Positions 17,895-27,123 of a stretch of 64,000 bases of DNA are shown here, in pieces. The translations under genes and the position numbers were made by a program. The stretch comes from Chryseobacterium sp. Tr-659 (GTDB lineage: Bacteria > Bacteroidota > Bacteroidia > Flavobacteriales > Weeksellaceae): assembly GCF_011752975.1 (NCBI RefSeq), contig NZ_VWWP01000009.1:62001-126000 (forward strand), in the 5' to 3' direction. The first letter of the stretch is position 1. Every line of letters starts with the position of its first letter. The notes below the pieces were generated by a model. It had not been told where the DNA came from and ran no database searches. It was given only the letters and a program-made list of their open reading frames with translations.

Positions 17895-19973
17895 ATGTTT
17901 AAAAATTTACATTTTGATATAAAGAAAATAAGAACCGGATTAGCCTTGCTAACCATTGCAGGAAGCTGTTTCTATGCACAGCAATGGGAAAATGTAGGAG
18001 GTGTTCAGGATGTGTCCACCGGAGGAAGCAGTTTTAATAATCTGGTTATAGATCAATCAGGAAATTATTATTTGTCGTATTATGATGTCTCAGTAGCCAA
18101 AGGTTCCGTTCAGAAATTTGATGGGAATTCATGGTCTTATCTGGGAGGAAGTGCAGGTATTACAACAGGAACGGCAACTTACAATTCATTATCAGTAAAT
18201 CCTTTTGGAAACGTTATCTATTATACCAATCAGCTTGGTTATCCGGGATCCGGAATGGAGGTACGTCAGTTTATAGGAACTTCGTGGTCGCAGCTCCCCA
18301 ATGCTACGGATAGTTCAGTGAACTATCAGGCTTCTGCAGTTTCACCAGATAATATTTTATTTACTTACGGATCCTATGGATCAGGAACAGTAAAAAGGTA
18401 CGTGAACGGAATCTGGGAGCAGGTGGGGAATACAGGTTTTTCAGGAGGAGCAGAATTTGCTGAAATGGCAATCGGAACCAACAATACAGTATATACATGC
18501 AACGTATCCGGTGGAGTAAAAGTATATCAAAACAGTACAAATGCTTCATCAGTACAAAACTGGACTTTAGTAGGAGGCGGATCAGTAGATGCTTCATCTT
18601 CGGGTGAACAATACAACACAGATATTGCATTAGATGGTTCTAATACTATTTATGTTGCCTATGTTTCAAATACGGCGGCAGGAAAAAAACTTAATGTCAA
18701 AAAATTCGATGGAACCTCATGGGTACAGGTTGGAAATGCTAATTTTTCAGATGGAAAAGTGCAGCATGTTGCTATTGCAGTAACGGCATCCGGAGCTCCT
18801 TATGTTGTGGCAAGCCGTTTTGAAAATGATAATTTCCTGAGAAATACAGTCTATCAATTAAATGCTTCCCAGAACTGGACAACATTTGGAGGAGATTTCG
18901 TCTCTGATGGTGAGGCTAAATATAATGATCTTTCAATAGATAAAGCTCATAATTACCTGGTATTGGCATATTCAGATAATACGACCAAGGTTAAGAGAAT
19001 CTCTCTTACAGGAAACACTCCGGCTTGTAATAATACGGATCCGGGATCTAACACGGGTGATATTGGCTGTGTTACTTTTACTTATCAGGGCCAGCAGGTT
19101 TCTTATACTACGGTAAGAGGGGCAGACGGAAAAGTATGGCTTCAGCAAAACCTTGGAAGCGCACAAGTGGCTACTTCAATGTCTGATGCTGATTCCTACG
19201 GAGATCTGTTCCAGTGGGGAAGATGGGATGACGGTCATCAGCTTAGAAATTCCCAGACTGCAGCGTTGCCTACACCTAATACTCCAGTGGGAGTAGCAGT
19301 TGCAATAACAGGATTTGTTACCGGTTCACCGGGCTGGTGGGCAGATTTCACTGCTACGGATAAATGGGAGTTGAGCACTCCGGCATCAGCAGACCGATAT
19401 AATGGAGTAGATCCGTGTAAAGCCATCGGACCAGATTGGAAAATGCCGTCACAGGCAGATTGGACTGCTTTGGTGGGGGCAGAAAGTATCGTAAACCCTG
19501 CAACTGCTTATGGAAGCCATCTGAAGCTGCCGGCAGGAGGATACAGAAGTTCAAGCTCAGGAGATTTTACATTTGTAGGACAAAGAGGATATTTCTGGAG
19601 TTCTGATACTTCAAGTGTTGGAGGTAAATACCTTTATGTGGGAACTACGCTAGCCAATCCATCTTCAGGTGCTATGAGAGGACAGGGCGCGTCCGTAAGA
19701 TGTATTAAACCTTCTTCAGCATTAAGCACATCAGAGATTCATCTGAATAAAGCTTCAGTAGGGATTTATCCAAATCCTACCAAAGGAATTCTTTATATCA
19801 GAGCAGAATCCAATATTGAAAAAGTAAACGTTACCAATTCAGTGGGACAGAAGATGAATGTATCATTTTCTAATGATCAGATCAATATGACTGAACTGCC
19901 TGCAGGTGTTTATATCGTAGAATTACAATTAAAAAATGGACAGTCCGTTTCAAAAAAGATTATAAAAAATTAA
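17895..19973 (+). CDS. T9SS-secreted protein with FISUMP domain
   Basis: 692 residues. A signal peptide ends near CFYAQ. Residues about 30-375 look like repeats of a beta-propeller-like unit (W-x-x-G-N; YNSLSVNPFGN; YNTDIALDGSNTIYVAYVS). Residues about 390-615 are a Fibrobacter succinogenes major paralogous domain: VWLQQNLGS, DSYGDLFQWGRWDDGHQLR, WKMPSQADW and GASVRCIKP. The last 75 residues are a type A T9SS sorting domain (VGIYPNPTKGILYIRA ... GVYIVELQL ... KKIIKN). The protein is therefore exported across the outer membrane and probably anchored there. Its ligand is unknown. A terminator follows. Confidence 0.85.
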   Translation: MFKNLHFDIKKIRTGLALLTIAGSCFYAQQWENVGGVQDVSTGGSSFNNLVIDQSGNYYLSYYDVSVAKGSVQKFDGNSWSYLGGSAGITTGTATYNSLSVNPFGNVIYYTNQLGYPGSGMEVRQFIGTSWSQLPNATDSSVNYQASAVSPDNILFTYGSYGSGTVKRYVNGIWEQVGNTGFSGGAEFAEMAIGTNNTVYTCNVSGGVKVYQNSTNASSVQNWTLVGGGSVDASSSGEQYNTDIALDGSNTIYVAYVSNTAAGKKLNVKKFDGTSWVQVGNANFSDGKVQHVAIAVTASGAPYVVASRFENDNFLRNTVYQLNASQNWTTFGGDFVSDGEAKYNDLSIDKAHNYLVLAYSDNTTKVKRISLTGNTPACNNTDPGSNTGDIGCVTFTYQGQQVSYTTVRGADGKVWLQQNLGSAQVATSMSDADSYGDLFQWGRWDDGHQLRNSQTAALPTPNTPVGVAVAITGFVTGSPGWWADFTATDKWELSTPASADRYNGVDPCKAIGPDWKMPSQADWTALVGAESIVNPATAYGSHLKLPAGGYRSSSSGDFTFVGQRGYFWSSDTSSVGGKYLYVGTTLANPSSGAMRGQGASVRCIKPSSALSTSEIHLNKASVGIYPNPTKGILYIRAESNIEKVNVTNSVGQKMNVSFSNDQINMTELPAGVYIVELQLKNGQSVSKKIIKN

Positions 19974-20018
19974 AATATTCGTTTAAAAAATAGTTCATTA
20001 CAATTACTTTTATTGGAA

Positions 20019-20048
20019 GGCTCATGAAATTTTCATGAGTCTTTTTTT
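20019..20048 (+). terminator. Intrinsic terminator after FISUMP-domain gene
   Basis: GGCTCATGAAA pairs with TTTCATGAGTC (one G-U), followed by seven T. Confidence 0.75.
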
Positions 20049-20125
20049 ATGGATTTTTAATCAAAAAAATTAAAATATTTGAAAATAATAGAATAAAAAT
20101 AGTCATTGTGAAGGAAAATTAATAT

Positions 20126-20133
20126 TATATTCG
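20126..20133 (+). promoter_or_regulatory. Possible -7 box for GH13 gene (one mismatch)
   Basis: TATATTCG differs from TAnnTTTG at one position; a TTG at 20106-20108 lies 17 bases upstream. The ATG follows 14 bases later. Confidence 0.3.
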
Positions 20134-20147
20134 ATAAAAAATAAGAA

Positions 20148-22982
20148 ATGAAAAAGTTTTATTCCGTTGTTTTTCTGTTCGTTGCAGTCATTGTTTTTGG
20201 GCAGATTAACTATACCATTAATCCCAATCCGTTTAATGAAACGGATACCGTTACGTTAACGGTTCCCGGAGATCAGATCGATGAATCGGCATGGGGAATT
20301 AGCAATAATGCTGTTTATATCTGGACATGGTCTTTCGATGCCAATTATCAGAACAGTCAGGATTGTCCCACCAATGGGAGCTGGAACAATTCCAATGAGC
20401 TGAATAAACTCAGCTATAATTCAGCAACAGATACCTATACAATGACTTTTATTCCAACTGCATTCTTTAACAGAACGGGAATCGGCAGGTTTGGATTTCT
20501 GTTGAAAGATAAAACAGGTGCCCACCAGACCTCACCGGACATTTTTGTGAATGTGGGTATTTTAAGTCTGAATTTAACCAATCCATTAGCAAACAGCCTT
20601 ACATCAGTTCCGGTTGGAAATTCAGTCAATATCACAGCAACAACAAATGTTAACGCAACTTTTCAGTTAAAAGCAAACGGAGTGGTGGTTCACTCTGCTT
20701 CCACGCCTTCGCAATCCTATTCTTATCAATATACGGTTTCACAGGATGCCAATATGGAACTTGTAGCTACTCAGGGAACCAATTCCAAAAGTGCAGCATT
20801 CATCGTACAGGTTCCGAGAAATGTAGTTTCTGAAGCGGTGCCGAGCTGGATCAGACAGGGAATTAATTACCATCCTACAGATCAGACAAAAGTGGGGCTG
20901 GCTTTATATGCTCCGGGTAAAAATTTTGTACACGTGATCGGAAGTTTCAATAACTGGACGGTTAATGATTCTTATTTAATGAAAAGGGATACTACGAATC
21001 CGGACCTTTACTGGATTGAATTAAACGGGCTCACTCCCCAGCAGTTATATTCTTTCCAATACAGAACCAATGATCTGCGAAAAGTTGCGGATCCTTATTC
21101 ACCACAGATCTTGTCTTCTTACGATGATCAATGGATCTCATCATCTACCTATCCGGGCTTACCTGCATTTCCGGCAGGACAGGATTTTGAGGTTTCAATA
21201 TTTAAAACAGGGCAGACGGCTTATAACTGGCAGGTTACCAACTTTCAGAGACCGGCTAAAGAAGATTTAGTGGTATATGAACTGTTATTAAGAGATTTTA
21301 CACAGGAAAAGAACTGGCAGTCGCTGATCGATAAAATTTCATATTTGAAAAATCTGAAGATCAACGCTATTGAGTTGCTGCCAATCATGGAATTTGAAGG
21401 AAATCTTTCATGGGGATACAATACCTCTTTCCATTATGCATTGGACAAAGCTTACGGGACTCCTGAAAAATTTAAGGAATTCGTAGATCTGTGTCACCAG
21501 AACGGAATTGCCGTCATCCTGGATATCGCATTTAATCATGCAACAGGACGTTCTCCTTTGGTAAGGCTCTGGAATATTGATCCGGATGGAGATGGTTATG
21601 GAGATGTAGCTCCAAACAACCCATATTTCAACCAGGTCCCGAAACATTCATACAATGTATTTAATGATTTTAACCATACCAGTTCTTCAACGCAATATTA
21701 CGTTGAAAGATGCCTTCAGCAATGGTTAACCGAATATCATATTGACGGATTCCGCTGGGATTTAACAAAAGGATTTACGCAAAGCTGCTCTGAGAATGAT
21801 GAAAGCTGTACCAATGCTTACCAGCAGGACAGAGTAGATATTTTGAAAAATTATGCCGATAAACAATGGGCAATTGACCCGAATTCTTATATGATCTTCG
21901 AACACTTGGGAACAGATGCAGAAGAACAGCAATGGGCCAATTACAGAGTAGCGGAAGGAAAAGGTGTTATGCTTTGGAATAAGCAAACGGATCCTTATAA
22001 TCAGAATACGATGGGATACAAGGAAAATAGCAATTATGACCGTATGAACCATAGTCTTCATGGCTTTACAGAAATGCGTGCTGTAGGCTACGGAGAGAGT
22101 CATGATGAAGAAAGACTGATGTTTAAAAACCTTGCTTATGGGGCAATGAATGGGAGTTATAATGTAAAGAACCTAAATACTGCCCTGGAAAGGATGAAAA
22201 CCTTTGGTGCTACTTTCTTTACCATTCCAGGCCCGAAAATGATCTGGCAATTTGGAGAACTTGGGTATGAATTCAGTATTAACAGATGTGCCAATGGAAC
22301 CATCAACAACGGTTGTAGAACTGATGAAAAACCAGTGGCATTTACATTAGGATATGACACAGATACAAATAGAAAAGCGGTGTATGATACATGGGCTAAA
22401 ATTATAAGTATAAGAAACAGCCATCAGATTTTTAAATCTAAAACCTACAGTATAGAATCAAATAATCTTGCCAATGATCCGGACGGATTGATTACAAGAA
22501 TTTACATCTATGATAATTCAATCAACGGAATGAAAAATGTAGTGGTTCTGGCAAATTACAATACTTCAGTACAAAATGTTGTTCCTTATTTTCCCTATAC
22601 GGGGCAGTGGCAGAATCTAATGGATGACAGTATCTCGAATGTTGTTTCTACAACAGCTCCGATTACCCTTCAGCCAGGAGAATTCAGAATCTTTGGAAAT
22701 TATGCGGGAACGCTGTCAACAACAGACATCAACGCAGCAAACAAATTATCACTTCAGATTGCTGATAATCCCATAAAGAATGGTACCGCAAAACTGGTAT
22801 TTAACAAAGCTAGGAACGGAGAGATCTTTATTTTTGATATGACCGGGAAAAAACTGGAATCATTCAAACTTGATAAAGAAACGGGAACTTATGAACTAAA
22901 AGCGAATTATCCACCAGGAAGTTATTTAGTTCAACTGAAATCCGATACCGGAACGGCTATTCAGAAAATGATAGTGAAATAA
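20148..22982 (+). CDS. T9SS-secreted GH13 alpha-amylase family glycosidase
   Basis: 944 residues. A signal peptide is followed by an N-terminal beta domain (about 20-140), a second beta domain (about 145-225), a CBM48-like domain (GSFNNWTVNDSYLMKRD, about 265-330) and a GH13 barrel (about 365-800). Catalytic regions: DIAFNHATG (region I, about 460), GFRWDLTKG with the nucleophile Asp (about 535), FEHLG with the acid Glu (about 585) and ESHDEERL with the transition-state His-Asp (about 652). The C-terminal 75 residues are a T9SS sorting domain (LVFNKARNGEIFIFDMTGKK ... KMIVK). It probably hydrolyses an alpha-glucan outside the cell. No Sus transport genes adjoin it. Confidence 0.88.
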   Translation: MKKFYSVVFLFVAVIVFGQINYTINPNPFNETDTVTLTVPGDQIDESAWGISNNAVYIWTWSFDANYQNSQDCPTNGSWNNSNELNKLSYNSATDTYTMTFIPTAFFNRTGIGRFGFLLKDKTGAHQTSPDIFVNVGILSLNLTNPLANSLTSVPVGNSVNITATTNVNATFQLKANGVVVHSASTPSQSYSYQYTVSQDANMELVATQGTNSKSAAFIVQVPRNVVSEAVPSWIRQGINYHPTDQTKVGLALYAPGKNFVHVIGSFNNWTVNDSYLMKRDTTNPDLYWIELNGLTPQQLYSFQYRTNDLRKVADPYSPQILSSYDDQWISSSTYPGLPAFPAGQDFEVSIFKTGQTAYNWQVTNFQRPAKEDLVVYELLLRDFTQEKNWQSLIDKISYLKNLKINAIELLPIMEFEGNLSWGYNTSFHYALDKAYGTPEKFKEFVDLCHQNGIAVILDIAFNHATGRSPLVRLWNIDPDGDGYGDVAPNNPYFNQVPKHSYNVFNDFNHTSSSTQYYVERCLQQWLTEYHIDGFRWDLTKGFTQSCSENDESCTNAYQQDRVDILKNYADKQWAIDPNSYMIFEHLGTDAEEQQWANYRVAEGKGVMLWNKQTDPYNQNTMGYKENSNYDRMNHSLHGFTEMRAVGYGESHDEERLMFKNLAYGAMNGSYNVKNLNTALERMKTFGATFFTIPGPKMIWQFGELGYEFSINRCANGTINNGCRTDEKPVAFTLGYDTDTNRKAVYDTWAKIISIRNSHQIFKSKTYSIESNNLANDPDGLITRIYIYDNSINGMKNVVVLANYNTSVQNVVPYFPYTGQWQNLMDDSISNVVSTTAPITLQPGEFRIFGNYAGTLSTTDINAANKLSLQIADNPIKNGTAKLVFNKARNGEIFIFDMTGKKLESFKLDKETGTYELKANYPPGSYLVQLKSDTGTAIQKMIVK

Positions 22983-22994
22983 TAAAAAAAATAA

Positions 22995-23031
22995 AAAGGC
23001 AAATTTGCGAATCAGCAGATTTGCTTTTTTT
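22995..23031 (+). terminator. Intrinsic terminator after GH13 gene
   Basis: GCAAATTTGC (22999-23008) pairs with GCAGATTTGC (23015-23024) over 10 pairs with one G-U, a 6-base loop and seven T. The T-run also provides the TTTTG -33 element of the next promoter. Confidence 0.8.
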
Positions 23032-23051
23032 GCATATTAAAAAAAATACTC

Positions 23052-23059
23052 TACCTTTG
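23052..23059 (+). promoter_or_regulatory. Promoter of SAM-I riboswitch / TonB receptor operon
   Basis: -7 box TACCTTTG with TTTTG at 23028-23032, 19 bases upstream. Predicted transcription start is around 23066, exactly at the first riboswitch stem. Confidence 0.7.
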
Positions 23060-23065
23060 CACTAG

Positions 23066-23169
23066 ATTTATCAAGAAAGGTGGAGGGATTTGGCCCAATG
23101 AAACCTTAGCAACCTGCACGATTCCAGAAGTGTAAAGGTGCTAATTCCAACCCGGTGGGGGAGATAAGT
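23066..23169 (+). promoter_or_regulatory. SAM-I (S-box) riboswitch
   Basis: The core consensus is nearly complete: TTTATC (23067-23072) pairs with GATAAG (23163-23168) as P1, then AAAGGTGGAGGGA, GGCCCnATGAAACC, AGCAACC, and AAAGGTGCTAATTCC late in the element. These are the invariant parts of the S-adenosylmethionine aptamer. SAM binding normally switches off methionine synthesis or uptake genes. Here the first gene is a TonB-dependent receptor 95 bases downstream. No intrinsic terminator follows the aptamer; a 7-bp hairpin CTGTGGA / TCCACAG lies at 23217-23234 and TCTTGT (23207-23212) can pair with ACAAGA (23251-23256) next to the ribosome-binding region, so control may be translational (inference). 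Confidence 0.93.
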
Positions 23170-23263
23170 GAAGTCAATATTCTCATATGAATTCCATTTC
23201 TTGAAGTCTTGTATATCTGTGGATGGCTCCACAGGATGATAATTTAATTGACAAGAACAAAGG

Positions 23264-25687
23264 ATGAAAAAATTAAGCATAGCTGCATTAGTGTTGGGGA
23301 CAATCTGGGTTTCCGCCCAGGAGCAGGAAGAAAAAGGAAAACAGATCGAAGATATCATCATCGTCGGAAACCGTAATGTTAAAAGAACAAAACTGGAAAC
23401 ACCGGTTCCCGTAGATGTTATTAATATCGAAAAAATACAGAAAGCTTCCCCACAAATAACAGTTCAGGATCTACTGAACTATGTGATCCCGTCATTCAAT
23501 TCCGTAAGACAATCCGCATCAGACGGAACAGAACATATTGATCCGGTTACTTTAAGAGGAATGGGACCAGACCAGGTTTTGGTTTTGGTGAATGGAAAAA
23601 GAAGACATACCACTTCTCTGGTCAATTATCAGAATACGGTTGGTAACGGGTCTGTAGGAACGGATCTTAGTACCATTCCGGTGATTGCCATAGACAGGAT
23701 TGAAGTGCTAAGGGACGGAGCAGCAGCACAATATGGCTCTGATGCTATTGCCGGAGTAATCAATATTATTCTTAAAAAAGATCTGGGAGCTTCAGCAAAT
23801 ATAACTTATGGTCTGAGTGGAAGAAATGATGGTGAGACCTACCAGGCAGCTGCCAATTATGGAACTGCACTGGGAAAAAAAGATAGTTATATCAACCTTT
23901 CATTGCAGCTAAGCCACAGAGGAAAGACCACAAGGACTCAAAATCATGATCTGGATATTTTCGGGGATAATTTTGCTTATGAGTTTGCTGATGATCCGGC
24001 AGCAGCCAGGCTTGCTGATGATAAAAAAATTGCTGAAAGAGGTCTTACAAGAGATTATTTCAACTTTCAGATTGGTGATGCACAAATCAGGCAGGGACAG
24101 CTATTTTTCAATTCAGAATACCCTTTTAATGATCATTTTAAGCTTTATTCTTTCGGAGGTTTCAGTATCAAGGAAGGAGAAGGGTTCGGATTCAGAAGAC
24201 TCCCAAGCGAAACATCCAATGTGGTTTCATCTATTTATCCCAATGGTTTTCAGGCAGTACTGGCATCCAGAATTTATGATCTATCCTATGCTGTGGGGGC
24301 AAAGTATAACATGAACAACTGGTTCTTCGATCTTAGCAATACTTTCGGGAAAAATACTTTCGATTATAACGTCAATAATACCAATAATGCTTCATTAGGC
24401 GCAAAATCACCAACCAGCTTTTATGCGGGAGCACACAGTTTTTTACAAAATACCATTAATCTAGATGTTTCTAAGAATATAAACAGATTCAATCTGGCGT
24501 TTGGAGGAGAATTCAGGTTTGAGCAGTATGAGATCAATGCGGGAGAAGAAGGTTCGTATGCACAATATGATATCAATGGAAATATTGCCACCGGCGGATC
24601 ATCGGTTCTTGGGGCCGGCGGATCACAATCTTTTATCGGCTTTTCCCCGAGCAATGCTTTAAAAAAAGACAGACATTCAACGGCAGTATATGCTGATGTT
24701 TCTTACGACCTGGATAAAAAGTTAAGCATTGATGCAGCAGCAAGGTTTGAGAACTATTCAGATTTTGGAAATACATTGAATGGAAAATTGGCTGTCAGGT
24801 ATGAATTCGCAAAAAACTATGCCGTAAGAGCTGCCATTGGAACAGGGTTCAGAGCACCATCACTTCAGCAGCAGTATTTTAATAATTCATATGCGGATAT
24901 TTCTACAACAGGTTCAAAAATTGTCACCAAAGGTATTTTCAGAAATGACAGCCAGGCAGCTCAGGATCTTAATTTTGATAAATTAAAACAGGAAACGTCA
25001 GTGAATGCGAGTGCAGGATTTACTTTTAAACCCTTGAATAAACTTTTCATTACCATAGACGGATATTGGATCAAAGTAAAAGACAGAATTGTTATCACAG
25101 GAAATATTACAGATAAAAAACTGGACCAGTATAACGTAGAAAGCGGAAGGTTTTTTGCCAACGCAATTGATACCGAAACAAAAGGTGTGGATGTAGTTGT
25201 TTCTTACGACTGGAAGCTGGGTGGCGGAAATTTAAACGTAAACCTTGCCGGAAACTATACCGAAACAAAAATCACAGGTTTTCACTTTCCTGAAAATATA
25301 GATACTCCAAGGGATCAGTACTTCGGTCCGGATCAGATTAATATCATAGAAACCCTTTCCCCAAAAACAAAAGCTTCATTGGGATTAAATTATGGAATCG
25401 GAAAATTTAACTTTCTCGTAAGAAATACTTATTTTGGCAAAGTGATCAGAGACGGATATCCATTCGGTGGTGTTCAGGAGTTTTCGCCAAAGGTTGTTAC
25501 AGACGTTAGTGTAGGGTATGATATTACAAAAAATGTCAACTTTACGGTGGGCGCTAATAACGTATTTGATGTATTCCCGGATCTGCAGATCTATCAAAAT
25601 TCATATTATGGAGTATTTAAATATGCCCCGGTTCAGATGGGAACACTGGGAAGTTATTTCTTCGGAAGACTTAATTTTAATTTCTAA
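23264..25687 (+). CDS. TonB-dependent receptor under SAM-I riboswitch control
   Basis: 807 residues. A signal peptide (KLSIAALVLGTIWVSAQ) is followed directly by a TonB-box-like stretch (IEDIIIVGNRN), the plug domain (about 45-175: PVPVDVINIEKI, TLRGMGPDQVLVLVNGKR, VIAIDRIEVLRDGAAAQYG, GVINIILKK) and a 22-strand-type barrel ending in FFGRLNFNF. There is no CarboxypepD-reg domain and no SusD neighbour, so it is a classical siderophore/vitamin-type receptor rather than SusC. The SAM-I riboswitch in its leader predicts import of methionine, a methionine precursor or a related sulfur compound across the outer membrane. It is 4 bases from an APC permease gene, which would complete the route. Confidence 0.92.
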   Translation: MKKLSIAALVLGTIWVSAQEQEEKGKQIEDIIIVGNRNVKRTKLETPVPVDVINIEKIQKASPQITVQDLLNYVIPSFNSVRQSASDGTEHIDPVTLRGMGPDQVLVLVNGKRRHTTSLVNYQNTVGNGSVGTDLSTIPVIAIDRIEVLRDGAAAQYGSDAIAGVINIILKKDLGASANITYGLSGRNDGETYQAAANYGTALGKKDSYINLSLQLSHRGKTTRTQNHDLDIFGDNFAYEFADDPAAARLADDKKIAERGLTRDYFNFQIGDAQIRQGQLFFNSEYPFNDHFKLYSFGGFSIKEGEGFGFRRLPSETSNVVSSIYPNGFQAVLASRIYDLSYAVGAKYNMNNWFFDLSNTFGKNTFDYNVNNTNNASLGAKSPTSFYAGAHSFLQNTINLDVSKNINRFNLAFGGEFRFEQYEINAGEEGSYAQYDINGNIATGGSSVLGAGGSQSFIGFSPSNALKKDRHSTAVYADVSYDLDKKLSIDAAARFENYSDFGNTLNGKLAVRYEFAKNYAVRAAIGTGFRAPSLQQQYFNNSYADISTTGSKIVTKGIFRNDSQAAQDLNFDKLKQETSVNASAGFTFKPLNKLFITIDGYWIKVKDRIVITGNITDKKLDQYNVESGRFFANAIDTETKGVDVVVSYDWKLGGGNLNVNLAGNYTETKITGFHFPENIDTPRDQYFGPDQINIIETLSPKTKASLGLNYGIGKFNFLVRNTYFGKVIRDGYPFGGVQEFSPKVVTDVSVGYDITKNVNFTVGANNVFDVFPDLQIYQNSYYGVFKYAPVQMGTLGSYFFGRLNFNF

Positions 25688-25691
25688 TTAA

Positions 25692-26987
25692 ATGAGTACT
25701 TCACATCAGATCGGCTGGAAGACCGCTGCCGCTATTGTGGTTTCCAATATGATAGGAACAGGAATCTTTACAACATTAGGATTCCAGTTATCCGATATCA
25801 CCAATACGTACAGTATTTTTTTGTTATGGATGATCGGGGGTGTTTTGGCGCTGTTCGGAGCTTTCTGTTATGCCGAATTAGGATCTCATTTCAAAGGAAA
25901 CGGTGGCGATTTTATTTATCTTAAAGAAACTTATCATCCGTTATTCGGATATCTGATAAGCTGGATTTCTTTGATTATCGGATTTTCCTCTCCCGTTGCG
26001 CTGGCCGCTTTGGCCATGTCAAAATATCTCTCCGTGTTTGATTATACTTTCGGAAACGGTTTTGCCATTGCCGCTATTTTTCTGGTAGCAGCCACACTGT
26101 CATTCAGCTTAAAAACCTCCAGCAGGTTTCATAATTTCTTTACATTTATAAAAATAGCATTTATTATTGTTCTGGTTATTCTGGGAGTTGTGCTTTCAGG
26201 TGATCCTCACGTGGGAAATAGTCTTAATTTCAGCGACAGCTGGCAAAATGAAATTATGCTTCCGGCATTTGCAACCTCTCTGGTATTTGTGACTTACTCG
26301 TACACCGGCTGGAATTCTGCATCCTATATTGCCGGAGAGATCAAAGATGTTCAGAAAAACCTTCCAAAATCCCTGATTATAGGAACTGTTTTTGTGACGG
26401 TGAGCTATATTCTCGTGAATTATATTATGCTTAAACATGCTCCTGTAAACCAATTGGCAGGAAAAGAAGATGTAATGGGAGAAGCAGCAGTAAATATGCT
26501 CGGATCAGGGTTCGGCAAGATTGTGAATATTTTCATCGCTTTACAGCTGATTGCAACCATCAGCGGATATTTATGGGTAGGTTCAAGATTAACACAGGCT
26601 TTTGCAAAACATACCTACATATGGAAACCATTATCAGCAGGAAATGCAAAAGGAATTCCGGTGAGAGCTATTTTTGCTCATGCTGTGATTGCTGCGATTA
26701 TTATTTTGACGGGAAGCTTTAAAGAAATTTTTGTCTATACGGCTTTTATTTTACAGCTTTTTGCAAGTCTAGCTATTTCTACCGTATTCTTTCTTAAGAA
26801 AAAAGACAGGAAAATTTTTAAGTCTAATGCTTTCTATATTTTTCCGGCTGTTTTTCTGTTGTTCAGCATTTATATTCTTTATTTTACCTTTATTCATAAC
26901 CCTAAAGAAAGCTTAATCGGACTGGGAGTTATCGCGGTGGGAATTGTTTTGTATTTAATAGACAGAAGGCTTTCTAAAGGATATTAG
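25692..26987 (+). CDS. APC family amino acid permease
   Basis: 431 residues with about 12 membrane segments. The N-terminal motif AAAIVVSNMIGTGIFTTLG is the APC superfamily TM1 substrate-binding loop (G-[ST]-G-I-F), and YTGWNSASYIAGEIKDVQKNLPKS is the TM6/loop signature. APC permeases import amino acids by proton or cation coupling or by exchange. It starts 4 bases after the TonB receptor, so it is under the same SAM-I riboswitch and likely moves the receptor's substrate, perhaps methionine, from periplasm to cytoplasm (inference). No convincing terminator is seen before prfA. Confidence 0.88.
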   Translation: MSTSHQIGWKTAAAIVVSNMIGTGIFTTLGFQLSDITNTYSIFLLWMIGGVLALFGAFCYAELGSHFKGNGGDFIYLKETYHPLFGYLISWISLIIGFSSPVALAALAMSKYLSVFDYTFGNGFAIAAIFLVAATLSFSLKTSSRFHNFFTFIKIAFIIVLVILGVVLSGDPHVGNSLNFSDSWQNEIMLPAFATSLVFVTYSYTGWNSASYIAGEIKDVQKNLPKSLIIGTVFVTVSYILVNYIMLKHAPVNQLAGKEDVMGEAAVNMLGSGFGKIVNIFIALQLIATISGYLWVGSRLTQAFAKHTYIWKPLSAGNAKGIPVRAIFAHAVIAAIIILTGSFKEIFVYTAFILQLFASLAISTVFFLKKKDRKIFKSNAFYIFPAVFLLFSIYILYFTFIHNPKESLIGLGVIAVGIVLYLIDRRLSKGY

Positions 26988-27096
26988 AGCCTGATTTCAA
27001 TATAATAAACAAATTTCCAATTCAGCTTTTTTACCTTTTTGCATCTTTATCCCTAATGCTCAAAAATTTATGCTTTAATTTTGAATTAATAATTCT

Positions 27097-27104
27097 TATC
27101 TTTG
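27097..27104 (+). promoter_or_regulatory. Candidate -7 box for prfA
   Basis: TATCTTTG, perfect TAnnTTTG, 19 bases before the ATG at 27124. A TTTTG at 27079-27083 is somewhat too close to be the -33 element. Confidence 0.5.
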
Positions 27105-27123
27105 CACCCACAAAATTTCCACA

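Noticed and set aside
23071..23361. Minus-strand ORF over the SAM-I riboswitch
   Set aside because: It is the complement of a structured RNA and of the TonB receptor start; no promoter or family.
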